From NCBI GenBank assembly GCA_012960975.1, contig DUAE01000033.1:43337-107336 (forward strand): a stretch of 64,000 nt of DNA. The letters are read 5' to 3'. Position 1 is the first letter of the stretch. Every line of letters starts with the position of its first letter. This DNA comes from Candidatus Poseidoniales archaeon. GTDB taxonomy: Archaea > Thermoplasmatota > Poseidoniia > Poseidoniales > Thalassarchaeaceae. The translations under genes were made by a program, and so were the position numbers. Below, in pieces: positions 10,508 through 19,787 of the stretch. Under the pieces are notes generated by a model. It was not told the origin of the DNA. It did no database searches and worked only from the letters and a program-made list of their open reading frames with translations.

Positions 10508-11439
10508 TTGATGAAATAATTAATCTAGAAAAGGTTGGAGAACTTCTTGAATTGGCCGATTATCCTGCATTATCAAAAATTGAGGTTCTTTCCGGTGGCT
10601 GGGCAAATTCAAATTATCTATTAACATGCGACGATGAAACAAAAGTCGTACTGAAAATTTGGCGAGAAAGAAGCCCTGATGCGGTTCAAAAAATGAATTC
10701 AAGCATAGAATGGATTGCAAAACACGGGGTATCCACTCCCATCCCACTCAAATTGAAAAATAATGAAAACATGATCGTAGTCGATGGTTTTGCTTGGATT
10801 CTGATTCCATTTATCAATGCTCCATGGATCTCACAAGATATTGCTTCATTAAAATCACTCGGCATTGCCATTGCTGGCCTTCACGGCGTCCCTAATGCAG
10901 GACATTTTGGGACTTATTATACGATGGGAGTCGATATATGGCCGGAGCTTTTTGAACGCGCTGAATCTGAAAAAAAATGGTCGCCGTTCCTAAGAATGTT
11001 AGAAGAAGAATTTATCAAAAAAGATAATAATATCCCATTGAATTTACCCAAAGGCGTAATTCATGGCGATCTATTTCAAGACAATATCTTAGGGCACCCA
11101 GGAGAAGTTTTAGCGATTCTTGATTTTGAGGATATTTGTTATAATATACTGGCAATTGATTTGGTAGTAGCGTTTATCGGATGCTGTTGGATTGATGAAA
11201 AACCAGTAAAAGAGTTATGGTCTTCACTATTATCTGGCTATGAATCAGTACGCCCTCTCTCGTCAGAAGAAAGAGCTGCCTTGCCTGAATTATACCGGTA
11301 CGCCAGCCTTTCGGTCGCTGCTTGGCGTTATCGAAAATTTGTCTTAGATGAAGAAGATTCGGAACATGCTGAGAGATATTTATTGATGATGAAAAGATTG
11401 GAAGAACCTGTTGGGTTTCTGACTGAATATCAAAAATAA
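10504..11439 (+). CDS. APH / homoserine kinase type II-like phosphotransferase
   Basis: TTG start overlapping the GT4 stop; GGWANSNYLL, VIHGDLFQDNIL and ILDFEDI motifs. Confidence 0.82.
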   Translation: MIDEIINLEKVGELLELADYPALSKIEVLSGGWANSNYLLTCDDETKVVLKIWRERSPDAVQKMNSSIEWIAKHGVSTPIPLKLKNNENMIVVDGFAWILIPFINAPWISQDIASLKSLGIAIAGLHGVPNAGHFGTYYTMGVDIWPELFERAESEKKWSPFLRMLEEEFIKKDNNIPLNLPKGVIHGDLFQDNILGHPGEVLAILDFEDICYNILAIDLVVAFIGCCWIDEKPVKELWSSLLSGYESVRPLSSEERAALPELYRYASLSVAAWRYRKFVLDEEDSEHAERYLLMMKRLEEPVGFLTEYQK

Positions 11440-11450
11440 AGGAGAAAAGT

Positions 11451-11909
11451 ATGGCAGTAATACATTCAGTCAATGCTAATCCAAATGGTGGAGTGCCCAA
11501 ACCTCGGATTAATTTGACTCGGCTCTGCTATGGGGGGGTCGAGGGCGATAAGCAGAACGATTTGCGTTACCACGGCGGTCCACTACGTGCAGTATGCCTA
11601 TATTCTCTTGAAAAAATCAAAATACTGCAAGCTGAAGGGCATCCAATTGATGTCGGCACAACTGGAGAAAATCTAACGATTAAAAACATTGATTGGGATT
11701 CGTTAGAGACAGGAATGGAATTATCTATCGGTGATGCTCGAATTGAATTGACCACCCGCGCTCCACCATGCAATATCATTAACGGTTCTTTCAGTGACCT
11801 AAATTCGAAGCGTATTTCTCATGAAGACAACCCAGGATGGTCGCGCTGGTATGCAAAAGTTCTGACGGAAGGATTTGTAGAAGTTGGCGATTTGGTTATT
11901 CGAGGATGA
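11451..11909 (+). CDS. MOSC domain protein
   Basis: YGGVEGDKQNDLRYHGGPLRAVCLYSLE and VGTTGENLTI motifs characteristic of MOSC proteins. Confidence 0.88.
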   Translation: MAVIHSVNANPNGGVPKPRINLTRLCYGGVEGDKQNDLRYHGGPLRAVCLYSLEKIKILQAEGHPIDVGTTGENLTIKNIDWDSLETGMELSIGDARIELTTRAPPCNIINGSFSDLNSKRISHEDNPGWSRWYAKVLTEGFVEVGDLVIRG

Positions 11910-11980
11910 AACATCGTTTCTAGAACGCGCTTAGCGTGTTCGCCATTCTGAAATAGGGATGGTCGCTCGCCCGGTTCAAA

Positions 11981-12062
11981 GCAGAGGTACCCGAGTGGTC
12001 AAAGGGGCTGGGATGAGGTCCCAGTGCGTAGTGCTTCGCAGGTTCAAATCCTGTCCTCTGCA
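11981..12062 (+). tRNA. tRNA-Leu (anticodon GAG), CCA encoded at 12063-12065
   Basis: Acceptor GCAGAGG/CCTCTGC, anticodon stem CTGGG-ATGAGGT-CCCAG, long variable arm (type II), GGTTCAAATCC T-arm, encoded CCA. Confidence 0.95.
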
Positions 12063-12124
12063 CCATCTTAACAACACCAGCGGTTACGGGACAATTTCAA
12101 AGAGCATTCCCTGGCTCTGGAACC

Positions 12125-14176
12125 ATGCGAGCCAGCGCTGTTCCAGTGATTCTCCTTGTTTTGGTGATGATTAGCCAGTCGCTCGCAGTCATATCCTGCG
12201 TAGAATTAGAGAATGGGGCTACGCATCTTGAAACAGACTACGGTGGACCTATCACATATACTGATGAACACACATATGCCACACTAGGATCTTCAGAAAG
12301 GAGCGCTACTCTGACTATGCCTGGGGGGCATGACTACGATAGGCCGCTACCTCTCGTAATTGCCCTTCATGGGTACTCGAGCTCGGGCTCTTTCAATGCA
12401 TGGTGGATGAGTCTTTATGACAGCGTTCACGAAAATGAACACCTTCTTCTAACACCTGATGGAACTCTGAATTGGATAGCGATGAGATATTGGAATGCAA
12501 CAGAAGCCTGTTGCAATTTATTTGGCTCTTCAGTAGATGATGTTTCTTTCCTAGAAGGTCTGATTAGTGAGGCGGTTGAAAATTACGGTGCAGACCCCTT
12601 GGGAGTAGTACTAATTGGCCATTCCAATGGAGCCTTTATGACTCATCGAATGGCTTGCGAAAGGGGGAATTTGATTGAATCAATAATCTCACTTAATGGG
12701 GCCACATGGAATGATTTCAACAATGATTGTCCAGATACTGGCCGACCAAATATTCTCCATGTCCATTCAACACTTGATGGAGTAATACAGTATGATGGAG
12801 GTTCACTAAACGGAGCTCAATACCCATCCGCCCCCCAATCAACATCATTCTGGGCCTCTCGCTCTAGTTGCGATTCAGCATGGACCAATCTTGGCGCAAT
12901 CGATTTAACAAATTCGGATGGCTATGCCGAGACTGACAATTTAGAACACTTGAATTGTGCAGATGGCAACAGAGTATCTCATTGGAGAATCAACAATGGA
13001 AGTCACAACCCATCCCTCAATGCTCCTGGTTGGGCGTACAAATCATTAACATGGGGATTAGCAGATTTTGTTCGTGATTCGGATGGCGATGGTTATCGAG
13101 ACGACTCGGATGCCTTCGTGTACGACTCTGACGAGTGGGCTGATAACGACGAGGATGGAATCGGGGACAACGCAGACATAGATGATGATAATGATGGGTT
13201 GACCGACTCGGAAGAGGCAAATATCGGCACAAACCCACTCAATTGGGATACGGATGGCGATAAAATTTCTGACTTGACTGATTGCGACCCAATAAACGAA
13301 GAATTGTACACTGACACCGATTTAGATGGAGTCTGTGACGAGGTGGATGAAGATGCTGATGGGGACAATTGGAACAATGACCAGGAATTCAATTGTTTGA
13401 CTGATTGGTTGGATGTTAGCTCAGTACCATCTGATTTTGACGGCGATAGCGTTTGTGACGTGAAGGATACTGATGATGATGATGACGGATACTTCGACGA
13501 AAACGATTTGTTTCCCCTCGATGCTAGCGAGTGGTCGGACAATGATGGGGATGGATTTGGAGACAATGCGGATACCGATGATGATAATGATGGCTGGTCT
13601 GACGTTGATGAGTTATCATGCGGAACCAGTCCCTGGGGACTCCCAGATCCAGAAGACATGGACGGAGATGGTGTGTGCGACTTCCTTGACCCTGATATCG
13701 ATGGTGATGGGCATCCTAACGATGATGACCACTATCCCTTAGATTCCAGTGAATGGGCTGACACAGACAGTGATGGAGTAGGCGATAACGCGGACGCGTT
13801 TCCAAGCGACCCAAATGAGTGGTCTGACACAGACGGTGACGGAGTCGGCGACAACTCAGATGCTTTTCCAAACGAAGCAAACGAATGGAGTGACTTAGAC
13901 GGTGATGGGGTAGGGGACAACACCGACACCTTCCCAACAGACCCCCTAGAGTGGATAGACGCGGATATCGACGGCGTCGGTGACAACTCGGATGCTTTTC
14001 CAATGGACGTGGAAGAGTGGCTGGACACGGACGGCGACGGCGTCGGAAACAACGCGGACGCCTACCCCCTCGATTCTTCTAAATGGGAGGAAGACCCGAA
14101 TTACGCAATGATTGGGCTGGTAGGCGCGCTAACTATGATTGCCGTTCTAGCGTACACAAGACAGCGACATGATTGA
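12125..14176 (+). CDS. Secreted PHB depolymerase/feruloyl-esterase-like hydrolase with thrombospondin type-3-like Ca-binding repeats and C-terminal TM
   Basis: PLPLVIALHGYSSSG, GHSNGAFMTHRMAC nucleophile elbow, NILHVHSTLDGVIQYDGG; many DxDxDGxxDxxD repeats; terminal TM segment. Confidence 0.88.
   Translation: MRASAVPVILLVLVMISQSLAVISCVELENGATHLETDYGGPITYTDEHTYATLGSSERSATLTMPGGHDYDRPLPLVIALHGYSSSGSFNAWWMSLYDSVHENEHLLLTPDGTLNWIAMRYWNATEACCNLFGSSVDDVSFLEGLISEAVENYGADPLGVVLIGHSNGAFMTHRMACERGNLIESIISLNGATWNDFNNDCPDTGRPNILHVHSTLDGVIQYDGGSLNGAQYPSAPQSTSFWASRSSCDSAWTNLGAIDLTNSDGYAETDNLEHLNCADGNRVSHWRINNGSHNPSLNAPGWAYKSLTWGLADFVRDSDGDGYRDDSDAFVYDSDEWADNDEDGIGDNADIDDDNDGLTDSEEANIGTNPLNWDTDGDKISDLTDCDPINEELYTDTDLDGVCDEVDEDADGDNWNNDQEFNCLTDWLDVSSVPSDFDGDSVCDVKDTDDDDDGYFDENDLFPLDASEWSDNDGDGFGDNADTDDDNDGWSDVDELSCGTSPWGLPDPEDMDGDGVCDFLDPDIDGDGHPNDDDHYPLDSSEWADTDSDGVGDNADAFPSDPNEWSDTDGDGVGDNSDAFPNEANEWSDLDGDGVGDNTDTFPTDPLEWIDADIDGVGDNSDAFPMDVEEWLDTDGDGVGNNADAYPLDSSKWEEDPNYAMIGLVGALTMIAVLAYTRQRHD
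13078..14085 (+). repeat. TSP3-like Ca-binding repeat array; near-perfect 66-bp (22 aa) units in the distal part
   Basis: Recurrent (W.D)TDGDGVGDN(S/A)DAFP....E(W) units; e.g. gagtgg at 13817 and gaatgg at 13883, 66 bp apart. Confidence 0.9.
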
Positions 14177-14557
14177 GTGCCTAGAGCACTTTCGAATACT
14201 ATGAACTGGATTAGCCTAGTGGGAAAAGGATTGTTTAGCGGAGCCGTAATAGTGACTGCCAGCGAGATTGCAAAAAGGTCGGCAACCTTCGGGGCCCTAG
14301 TTATCTCGCTGCCATTGGCGAGTATTATTGCCCTCTCTTCCCTCTATAACGAAACATCTGATGTTGAAAAAGTTGCAGAGTTTGCTGAAGGAATTCTATG
14401 GCTGGTTTTGCCATCATTAGTATTATTTGTCACTTTACCAATTATGTTAAGAAAAAACATTGGATTTGAAGTTGCAATGGCCTCTTCAATTATTTTTACA
14501 CTTATCGCATATGGCATCGGTATTTGGGCTGCACAAGCTATTGGAAATATTTCTTGA
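14177..14557 (+). CDS. DUF3147-like membrane protein
   Basis: GALVISLPLASIIALSSLY-ET-DVEKVAEFAEGILW-VLPSL pattern, four hydrophobic helices. Confidence 0.6.
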   Translation: MPRALSNTMNWISLVGKGLFSGAVIVTASEIAKRSATFGALVISLPLASIIALSSLYNETSDVEKVAEFAEGILWLVLPSLVLFVTLPIMLRKNIGFEVAMASSIIFTLIAYGIGIWAAQAIGNIS

Positions 14558-14558
14558 C

Positions 14559-14981
14559 TTAATTATCATCAAATACTTCGATTTCAATATTACGGCGTAT
14601 TAAATCAGTAAATTTAGACTTATATTGTGTGGCTTTAACACTGTGATTATCGATCCAATGGTAATTTCCACCCCGTGGTTTTCCAAACAAAAGGGAATGA
14701 AATTTGAATCCTTTTTCATTAAGCCAAACTTCGGTTAATTCACGGTGCTCTTCAGTTCTTGCAGAAAAAAAACATATTTGATGGCCTTCGTCATACCAAC
14801 GATTGATTGTTTCTAAAGCATCAGGATAGGCTTCGGCTGTCACCATTCTCTCGGGTTCTTCATTAGGTATATCTTCACCTATCGTACCATCAATATCGAT
14901 AAGATAATTTTTAATTTTAGCAGAAAAAACTGGGCTCGCCCGCATTCCATTCTCATCCAATGCTTCAAGGAACTCTTTCAC
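14559..14981 (-). CDS. HAD-like phosphatase/phosphotransferase
   Basis: YLIDIDGTIGEDIPNE (DxDGT), FFSARTEEHRELTEVWL, DN motif. Confidence 0.75.
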   Translation of the reverse strand: MKEFLEALDENGMRASPVFSAKIKNYLIDIDGTIGEDIPNEEPERMVTAEAYPDALETINRWYDEGHQICFFSARTEEHRELTEVWLNEKGFKFHSLLFGKPRGGNYHWIDNHSVKATQYKSKFTDLIRRNIEIEVFDDN

Positions 14982-15131
14982 AATTTATCGCGGGTTGCGC
15001 CCGTACATGAATAAATAGGTCGGCACCTCTCTAAGTCAGCGATTTCGAGATGTTTTGGTTTTTTTGTTATTAAATCGGAAAACAGTTTCCGGATTCCGAA
15101 TGATTATGAATGGAGGGGCGGACGGCGATTC

Positions 15132-15929
15132 ATGCCCGGTACCTTCGATCGGAGCCGCCAATCCGCAGTCGTCCGATGCGTATCAAAAAAATTTGACCAA
15201 GCTATCTCTGTTTATTTCGGCACTATAACTCCCGATGCAATCGCAGCACAAGGAGCGCATGATGCCTATGTTGCCGCCCTTCGAGCACATGGAACCGAGG
15301 TAACTGTCCTTTCAGCACTCGATAAGCATCCGGATTGTTGTTTCGTCGAAGATGTTGCCGTGATGGTCGGCAAAAAAGCAATCATTCCCAAAATGGGGCA
15401 CGCGTCTCGTGAAGGTGAGCAAGCGGCAATTATTGAATTCTTGAGTGAGGGGGCTGAAATAATCCATATGAATTCCAATTGTACTTTAGATGGTGGTGAT
15501 GTAGTTTTCTTGGATGATCGTTATCTAATTGGCATCTCAACTCGAACTAATCGGGCAGGAGCAGAATTCCTTGCGAAATATGTTAAAGATGCTGGCTTTA
15601 AAGTTGAATTCATTGAAATTCCAGATTCTACCTTGCACCTAACAACTATCTTTTCATCCCCACGTCCAGGAACTCTTGTCGCAGCAGAAGGGCACCTCAG
15701 TATCAATCAAATTGGGCACCTTGCTGATGAAATAATTTGGGTGCCAAATTCTGAAAGTTATGCTGCGAATACCATGGGATATTCTGGAGATCGGGTTATT
15801 ATCGCAGCAGGATATCCTACAACCCGCCAATTATTGCTCGACGCTGGATTCAGTATTACAACAGTAGACATGGATGCTATCCGTGAAGCGGATGGGTCCC
15901 TTACATGCTTATCTCAGTTCAATGCGTGA
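15132..15929 (+). CDS. Dimethylargininase / amidinotransferase-fold hydrolase
   Basis: CCFVEDVAVMV, NCTLDGGDVVFLDDRYLIGISTRTN, TLHLTTIFSSP, C-terminal SLTCLS (candidate nucleophile Cys). Confidence 0.85.
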   Translation: MPGTFDRSRQSAVVRCVSKKFDQAISVYFGTITPDAIAAQGAHDAYVAALRAHGTEVTVLSALDKHPDCCFVEDVAVMVGKKAIIPKMGHASREGEQAAIIEFLSEGAEIIHMNSNCTLDGGDVVFLDDRYLIGISTRTNRAGAEFLAKYVKDAGFKVEFIEIPDSTLHLTTIFSSPRPGTLVAAEGHLSINQIGHLADEIIWVPNSESYAANTMGYSGDRVIIAAGYPTTRQLLLDAGFSITTVDMDAIREADGSLTCLSQFNA

Positions 15930-15968
15930 ATCCGTTGCATTCAACAGCAGTGAATATCTCGGCAATTC

Positions 15969-17690
15969 ATGGCTTCGCGGCGGATGTTAGCATCCAGCAT
16001 GATAATTATCATGTTACTTGCAACAATAAGCGGTTGTTTCGGAGAAGAAAACAGCAAACCTCGAAATGGTGATTTATCAGTCGATATCGAAATGATGACT
16101 GGGGGTATTTTTCAAGATGTGGAATTCAACGCAAAGGTTCCGATGTCGGTTTTTATTCCATATTTATTGATTGATTCAGCGACGGGATTTGTACAAAATT
16201 CAACGGTTATTGATTTAAAATCCGGCGAACAAGAGACAATTTCAATCTTAGCACCACCAAGAGCCGATACAATGATTTTCATGTTCGGTGAAATAGGACG
16301 GCAAAATTGGCCGATACGCCATCAAGCGGAATCTTGGGTGACATGGATGTCTAATGGAGGGGATAATGGGGGCTCAACCAATGCCGTACAGAGAGTTGCT
16401 GCCGATGAGAATTCAACTTATGATTCGATTAACTATAGTACTGAAACCGGCGGTAAAGTTCTGATTAAATCTGCTTCAATCGTACGAGATATGGCCATAG
16501 GAATCGATGAGGGGGGTGCTCACTCGACTGGAATAATGCATGGTAAAGTAGTCTATGATCGCCTCTTTGAAATTACCGATCCGGCTATTTCCCTATTCGA
16601 TATTGACGGTCGAGAAGGGTACTACGACCGCTGGGCGGGGCAGGGAAACCCATCCTACGAAGATGGGGCTGCTTATCTTGCAAATGAGTTGAGTTCCTTT
16701 GGCCTTGAAGTAAAAACTCATAGATATGAGTTTACAGATATTTTTGGTTCCCAAAATCCAGAAGCATACAATGTCTGTGCTTACAAATGGGGAAGTGAAG
16801 TGATAAACGAATGGTTAGTTTTCGGCGCTCACTTCGATATTGCGCCCCCTGCTAATGCTGTACTGCTAGACCCTCATGTCACGGGATTACGAAGTTATGG
16901 CACCCGAGTCGGGGCTTACGACAATACCGCTGGAACATCGATGGTGCTCGAGACGGCGCGTGTTTTAGCTGATTTTGAGTCGCGGCGAACAATGGTATTC
17001 TGCCTCTGGTCTGGAGAAGAGGGGGGCAAGCGCGGCTCTGATTATTGGACAGAATATTACGTCGCAGAAGATCATCCTGAAGTCACTGTCACCAACTACA
17101 TCAATCTCGATATGGCTGGAGTAAACTGGCCGGGGGGTGGAGGTGCGCCTCACGGGGATCCTGATCCACAAATAGATGAGGGGGGGTATCCGAAAGATGC
17201 CGAGGTTTGGCCAATGCGAGTTTACATCGGACCTTCTCTCGATCATGATATCATCAATCAGCCAGGCATGGTTGGCCTGTCAAATTGGATTGGCTCAGAC
17301 GCTCTGGGTTTGGAAAATGAAATTGGTACTTTAATTGGAGTAAACTATTCGGCTGACACTTGGAAGACAGATTCGTGGCTCGATTCTGAGCGACCAGAAA
17401 TTATCATTTATGAAGATACTACAGCAAGGAGTGATCACGCAAGTTTCCAAGAAAACCTAGGGACTGTTACCGTCGGGTTTGGTGGCTTGGTCGATGGATA
17501 TTGGTGCTATCATCAGACTTGCGATACTCTCGAAGAAATGGAGGATTGGATGGACACTACTGGTAAGGATTACGGAGACCCAAATACAGGAGTTGCAAAC
17601 CTTGTCAACAGCCTAGACATGATTACTTGGTGGGCGTTATTGACCTTCTTCCATTGTGATGAAAAACCAGTGTTAAATGAATATCTTTGA
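15969..17690 (+). CDS. M28-family metallopeptidase lipoprotein
   Basis: Lipobox ATISGCFGEE; VFGAHFDI, GAYDNTAGTSMVLE, WSGEEGGKRGSDYW, RSDHASFQ motifs. Confidence 0.88.
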   Translation: MASRRMLASSMIIIMLLATISGCFGEENSKPRNGDLSVDIEMMTGGIFQDVEFNAKVPMSVFIPYLLIDSATGFVQNSTVIDLKSGEQETISILAPPRADTMIFMFGEIGRQNWPIRHQAESWVTWMSNGGDNGGSTNAVQRVAADENSTYDSINYSTETGGKVLIKSASIVRDMAIGIDEGGAHSTGIMHGKVVYDRLFEITDPAISLFDIDGREGYYDRWAGQGNPSYEDGAAYLANELSSFGLEVKTHRYEFTDIFGSQNPEAYNVCAYKWGSEVINEWLVFGAHFDIAPPANAVLLDPHVTGLRSYGTRVGAYDNTAGTSMVLETARVLADFESRRTMVFCLWSGEEGGKRGSDYWTEYYVAEDHPEVTVTNYINLDMAGVNWPGGGGAPHGDPDPQIDEGGYPKDAEVWPMRVYIGPSLDHDIINQPGMVGLSNWIGSDALGLENEIGTLIGVNYSADTWKTDSWLDSERPEIIIYEDTTARSDHASFQENLGTVTVGFGGLVDGYWCYHQTCDTLEEMEDWMDTTGKDYGDPNTGVANLVNSLDMITWWALLTFFHCDEKPVLNEYL

Positions 17691-17809
17691 CATATGCCGG
17701 CTTAATATTAATAGACATGTTTGCTAAACTCTGTTTGCATCGCGGAATTCCTGTCACCTCTTCTCTTACCAAAGTTTGTTTCAATTCCTTTTCGTGTCCG
17801 CGATGCACC

Positions 17810-18652
17810 TTATACGCCCAAAATATCGTAAATGTTTCCAGTTAATGTATGATATGCGATGCTTAGAATCGTAACAAAAGATACCCAGAAAATCGGATCA
17901 GACCAGGCTTTGATTTTCTTTCCGTCTAACGGTCCAAACGGCAGCATATTAAACGCCGCCAAAATAGCATTTCCCATCAACCATATTCCCAAAAACCTGT
18001 CAATGAATGGGCTCCAATCATTTAGTAAAACCATTCCAACTCCAAATACCCAAAGAGCGACGTTCACAAGAGGGCCGGCGATGGCAATTTTCCCAAATTG
18101 CGCCTTGGTTGTTTGTCCCGCCACCATCACCGCACCAGGCGCCATAAAGACAAAACCGAAAGCTGCGGCGATAATTACTCCCCATTTCAAACCGGAAGGA
18201 GATGCTCTAAACTCTGCCCAACAACCATATTTCCGTGCGACAATTTTGTGGGCGATTTCATGAAGTAAAAATGCTGGACCAATGGCTGCTGCATAAAGAG
18301 CGCCGCCAATAAGAAATGATAGCGGATTTTGAATTGCTCCATATATCCCCTGAACCGACATAAAAGCAAGTGCTAACGAAAATGCAATCGTCGCTTGCGT
18401 CAAATGCTCAATTTCTATTTTCGAAAAATACCAAATTGAACCAGTGTGTATCGTCGGTTGATGCGGCTGTTGAGACGTTCCGAAGGATCGAAAAAAGGGT
18501 TGGGCACCTTGATTGGAATAGACCACGCGGACGTGTGGCTTTCGCCAATTTCCATCGTCCCGTGTACGAGTGTGGGTTTTCGAAGAATTACCGAGTTTGT
18601 CGAATGGATCTTCGTCCAGCCAATGAGCGCGCGGGTCACGTTTCTCTGACAT
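17810..18652 (-). CDS. M50 / site-2-protease-like membrane metalloprotease
   Basis: LLHEIAHKIVARKYGCWAEFR and NMLPFGPLDGKKI motifs with multiple TMs; internal Met chosen as start. Confidence 0.85.
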   Translation of the reverse strand: MSEKRDPRAHWLDEDPFDKLGNSSKTHTRTRDDGNWRKPHVRVVYSNQGAQPFFRSFGTSQQPHQPTIHTGSIWYFSKIEIEHLTQATIAFSLALAFMSVQGIYGAIQNPLSFLIGGALYAAAIGPAFLLHEIAHKIVARKYGCWAEFRASPSGLKWGVIIAAAFGFVFMAPGAVMVAGQTTKAQFGKIAIAGPLVNVALWVFGVGMVLLNDWSPFIDRFLGIWLMGNAILAAFNMLPFGPLDGKKIKAWSDPIFWVSFVTILSIAYHTLTGNIYDILGV

Positions 18653-18695
18653 TTCAAACACCTGCGGAAACCATATCGTTTGAAGGCTCGTAACC

Positions 18696-19208
18696 TCAAT
18701 CGCTGTCGAGAAGGTCACCAACCTCTTCCAATAATTCTTCCCATGTTGGGATTTTTTGTTTTGGTTCACCGGCTATTTTAATGAGTAATTCCTCCCTTTC
18801 TTCAGCCCCCAATACCTCTTCTCCCCAAACACGATTAGTCGCAACATTTCGGATTAATGATATTGACTTCTTATTTTTTAATGCCTCAAACTTGGCTTGA
18901 ATTTCTTCCGTTGTAGTGGCAGGGGTAAGGCCGTGATGGGCATCAATCAGCATTTTGTATTGGGCCATTGTTTCTCCATGAATTGGGTCATCAATATAAT
19001 CAATCGGTTTCGCAAGCATGGTAACAAATTCTCTAGAAATACGGTCCGCTTTACTTTCAGCAGGGCCGTCTGCAATCTTATCACGAGTACGAATATGGCT
19101 CGATATACAAGATTTGCACCGAGGGGAGCCGGCTACATCGTCGGCATCACAAGTGAGGCAACAAATGGCGAAACCCATCTGTTCCATCGCTCGCCGGGGA
19201 AGGGACAT
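18696..19208 (-). CDS. Hypothetical protein with N-terminal Cys cluster
   Basis: ORF with CCLTCDADD...CKSC putative metal-binding Cys pairs. Confidence 0.55.
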   Translation of the reverse strand: MSLPRRAMEQMGFAICCLTCDADDVAGSPRCKSCISSHIRTRDKIADGPAESKADRISREFVTMLAKPIDYIDDPIHGETMAQYKMLIDAHHGLTPATTTEEIQAKFEALKNKKSISLIRNVATNRVWGEEVLGAEEREELLIKIAGEPKQKIPTWEELLEEVGDLLDSD

Positions 19209-19345
19209 GTTTCAAGGCGTAACGATAAGGGAGAAGAAGGCTACGAATTTATGTTTATGAAAATAATATAAGAGTTTTTTCTTAATTGTTTGTTTTTTTG
19301 TTGAAGCATAGCTAAGAAAGGTCTATTCGGCTAGGGGGCACTCTG

Positions 19346-19735
19346 TTGGCGAAGGAGAGTCATACTATGAATGAAGAAATCGGAATCGCTGCCGATATTA
19401 AAAAAGAAAAAGGTATACTAGTAGTCGATGCACAACTAACCAACAACGGCACCTTGCCGCTAGAGGATATCAAGATGTGTGTCAGTTTTGACTCGTCGGA
19501 ATTTGCCGCCCGAGGAGGAAAATGTACGGACATGGGATATTTGTTTCCAGGAAATGTGCAATCACACACATTTTCTCTCGAGCCTCGTCATTTAGTAGAA
19601 GATTCGCAATTGAAAGTACGTGTCAGAGGAAGGATTCTAGATTCTAGAATCTATCAAGAAATTGATTTGGGTCATGTAGATATGAAAGTTGCAAAGAAAG
19701 GATATCAGCGCACGCATATTGATTGGTTTGAGTGA
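19346..19735 (+). CDS. Hypothetical protein (beta-sandwich-like)
   Basis: ORF 129 aa; an alternative ATG start lies at 19367; no family recognised. Confidence 0.5.
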   Translation: MAKESHTMNEEIGIAADIKKEKGILVVDAQLTNNGTLPLEDIKMCVSFDSSEFAARGGKCTDMGYLFPGNVQSHTFSLEPRHLVEDSQLKVRVRGRILDSRIYQEIDLGHVDMKVAKKGYQRTHIDWFE

Positions 19736-19787
19736 GTGAGATTATTGATACTTCTATATTCTTATACCGCCCCTCTTTAGAATTAGC

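Noticed and set aside
11923-11941. GAACGCG-CTTAG-CGTGTTC hairpin upstream of tRNA-Leu
   Set aside because: Probably a simple terminator or chance stem after the MOSC gene; nothing further supports regulation.
11959-12174. 71-aa ORF overlapping tRNA-Leu and the esterase start
   Set aside because: It runs through a well-supported tRNA; not plausible as a coding gene.
13093-14052. Minus-strand ORFs rich in Ser/Pro (13093-13659, 13732-14052) opposite the esterase repeat
   Set aside because: They mirror the Asp-rich TSP3 repeat codons on the + strand; low-complexity antisense artefacts with no independent support.
14991-15131. Small hairpins (CGGG-TTGCG-CCCG; CGGAAA-ACAG-TTTCCG) between HAD and dimethylargininase genes
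   Set aside because: Short stems expected by chance in a divergent promoter region; no competing structure or context.
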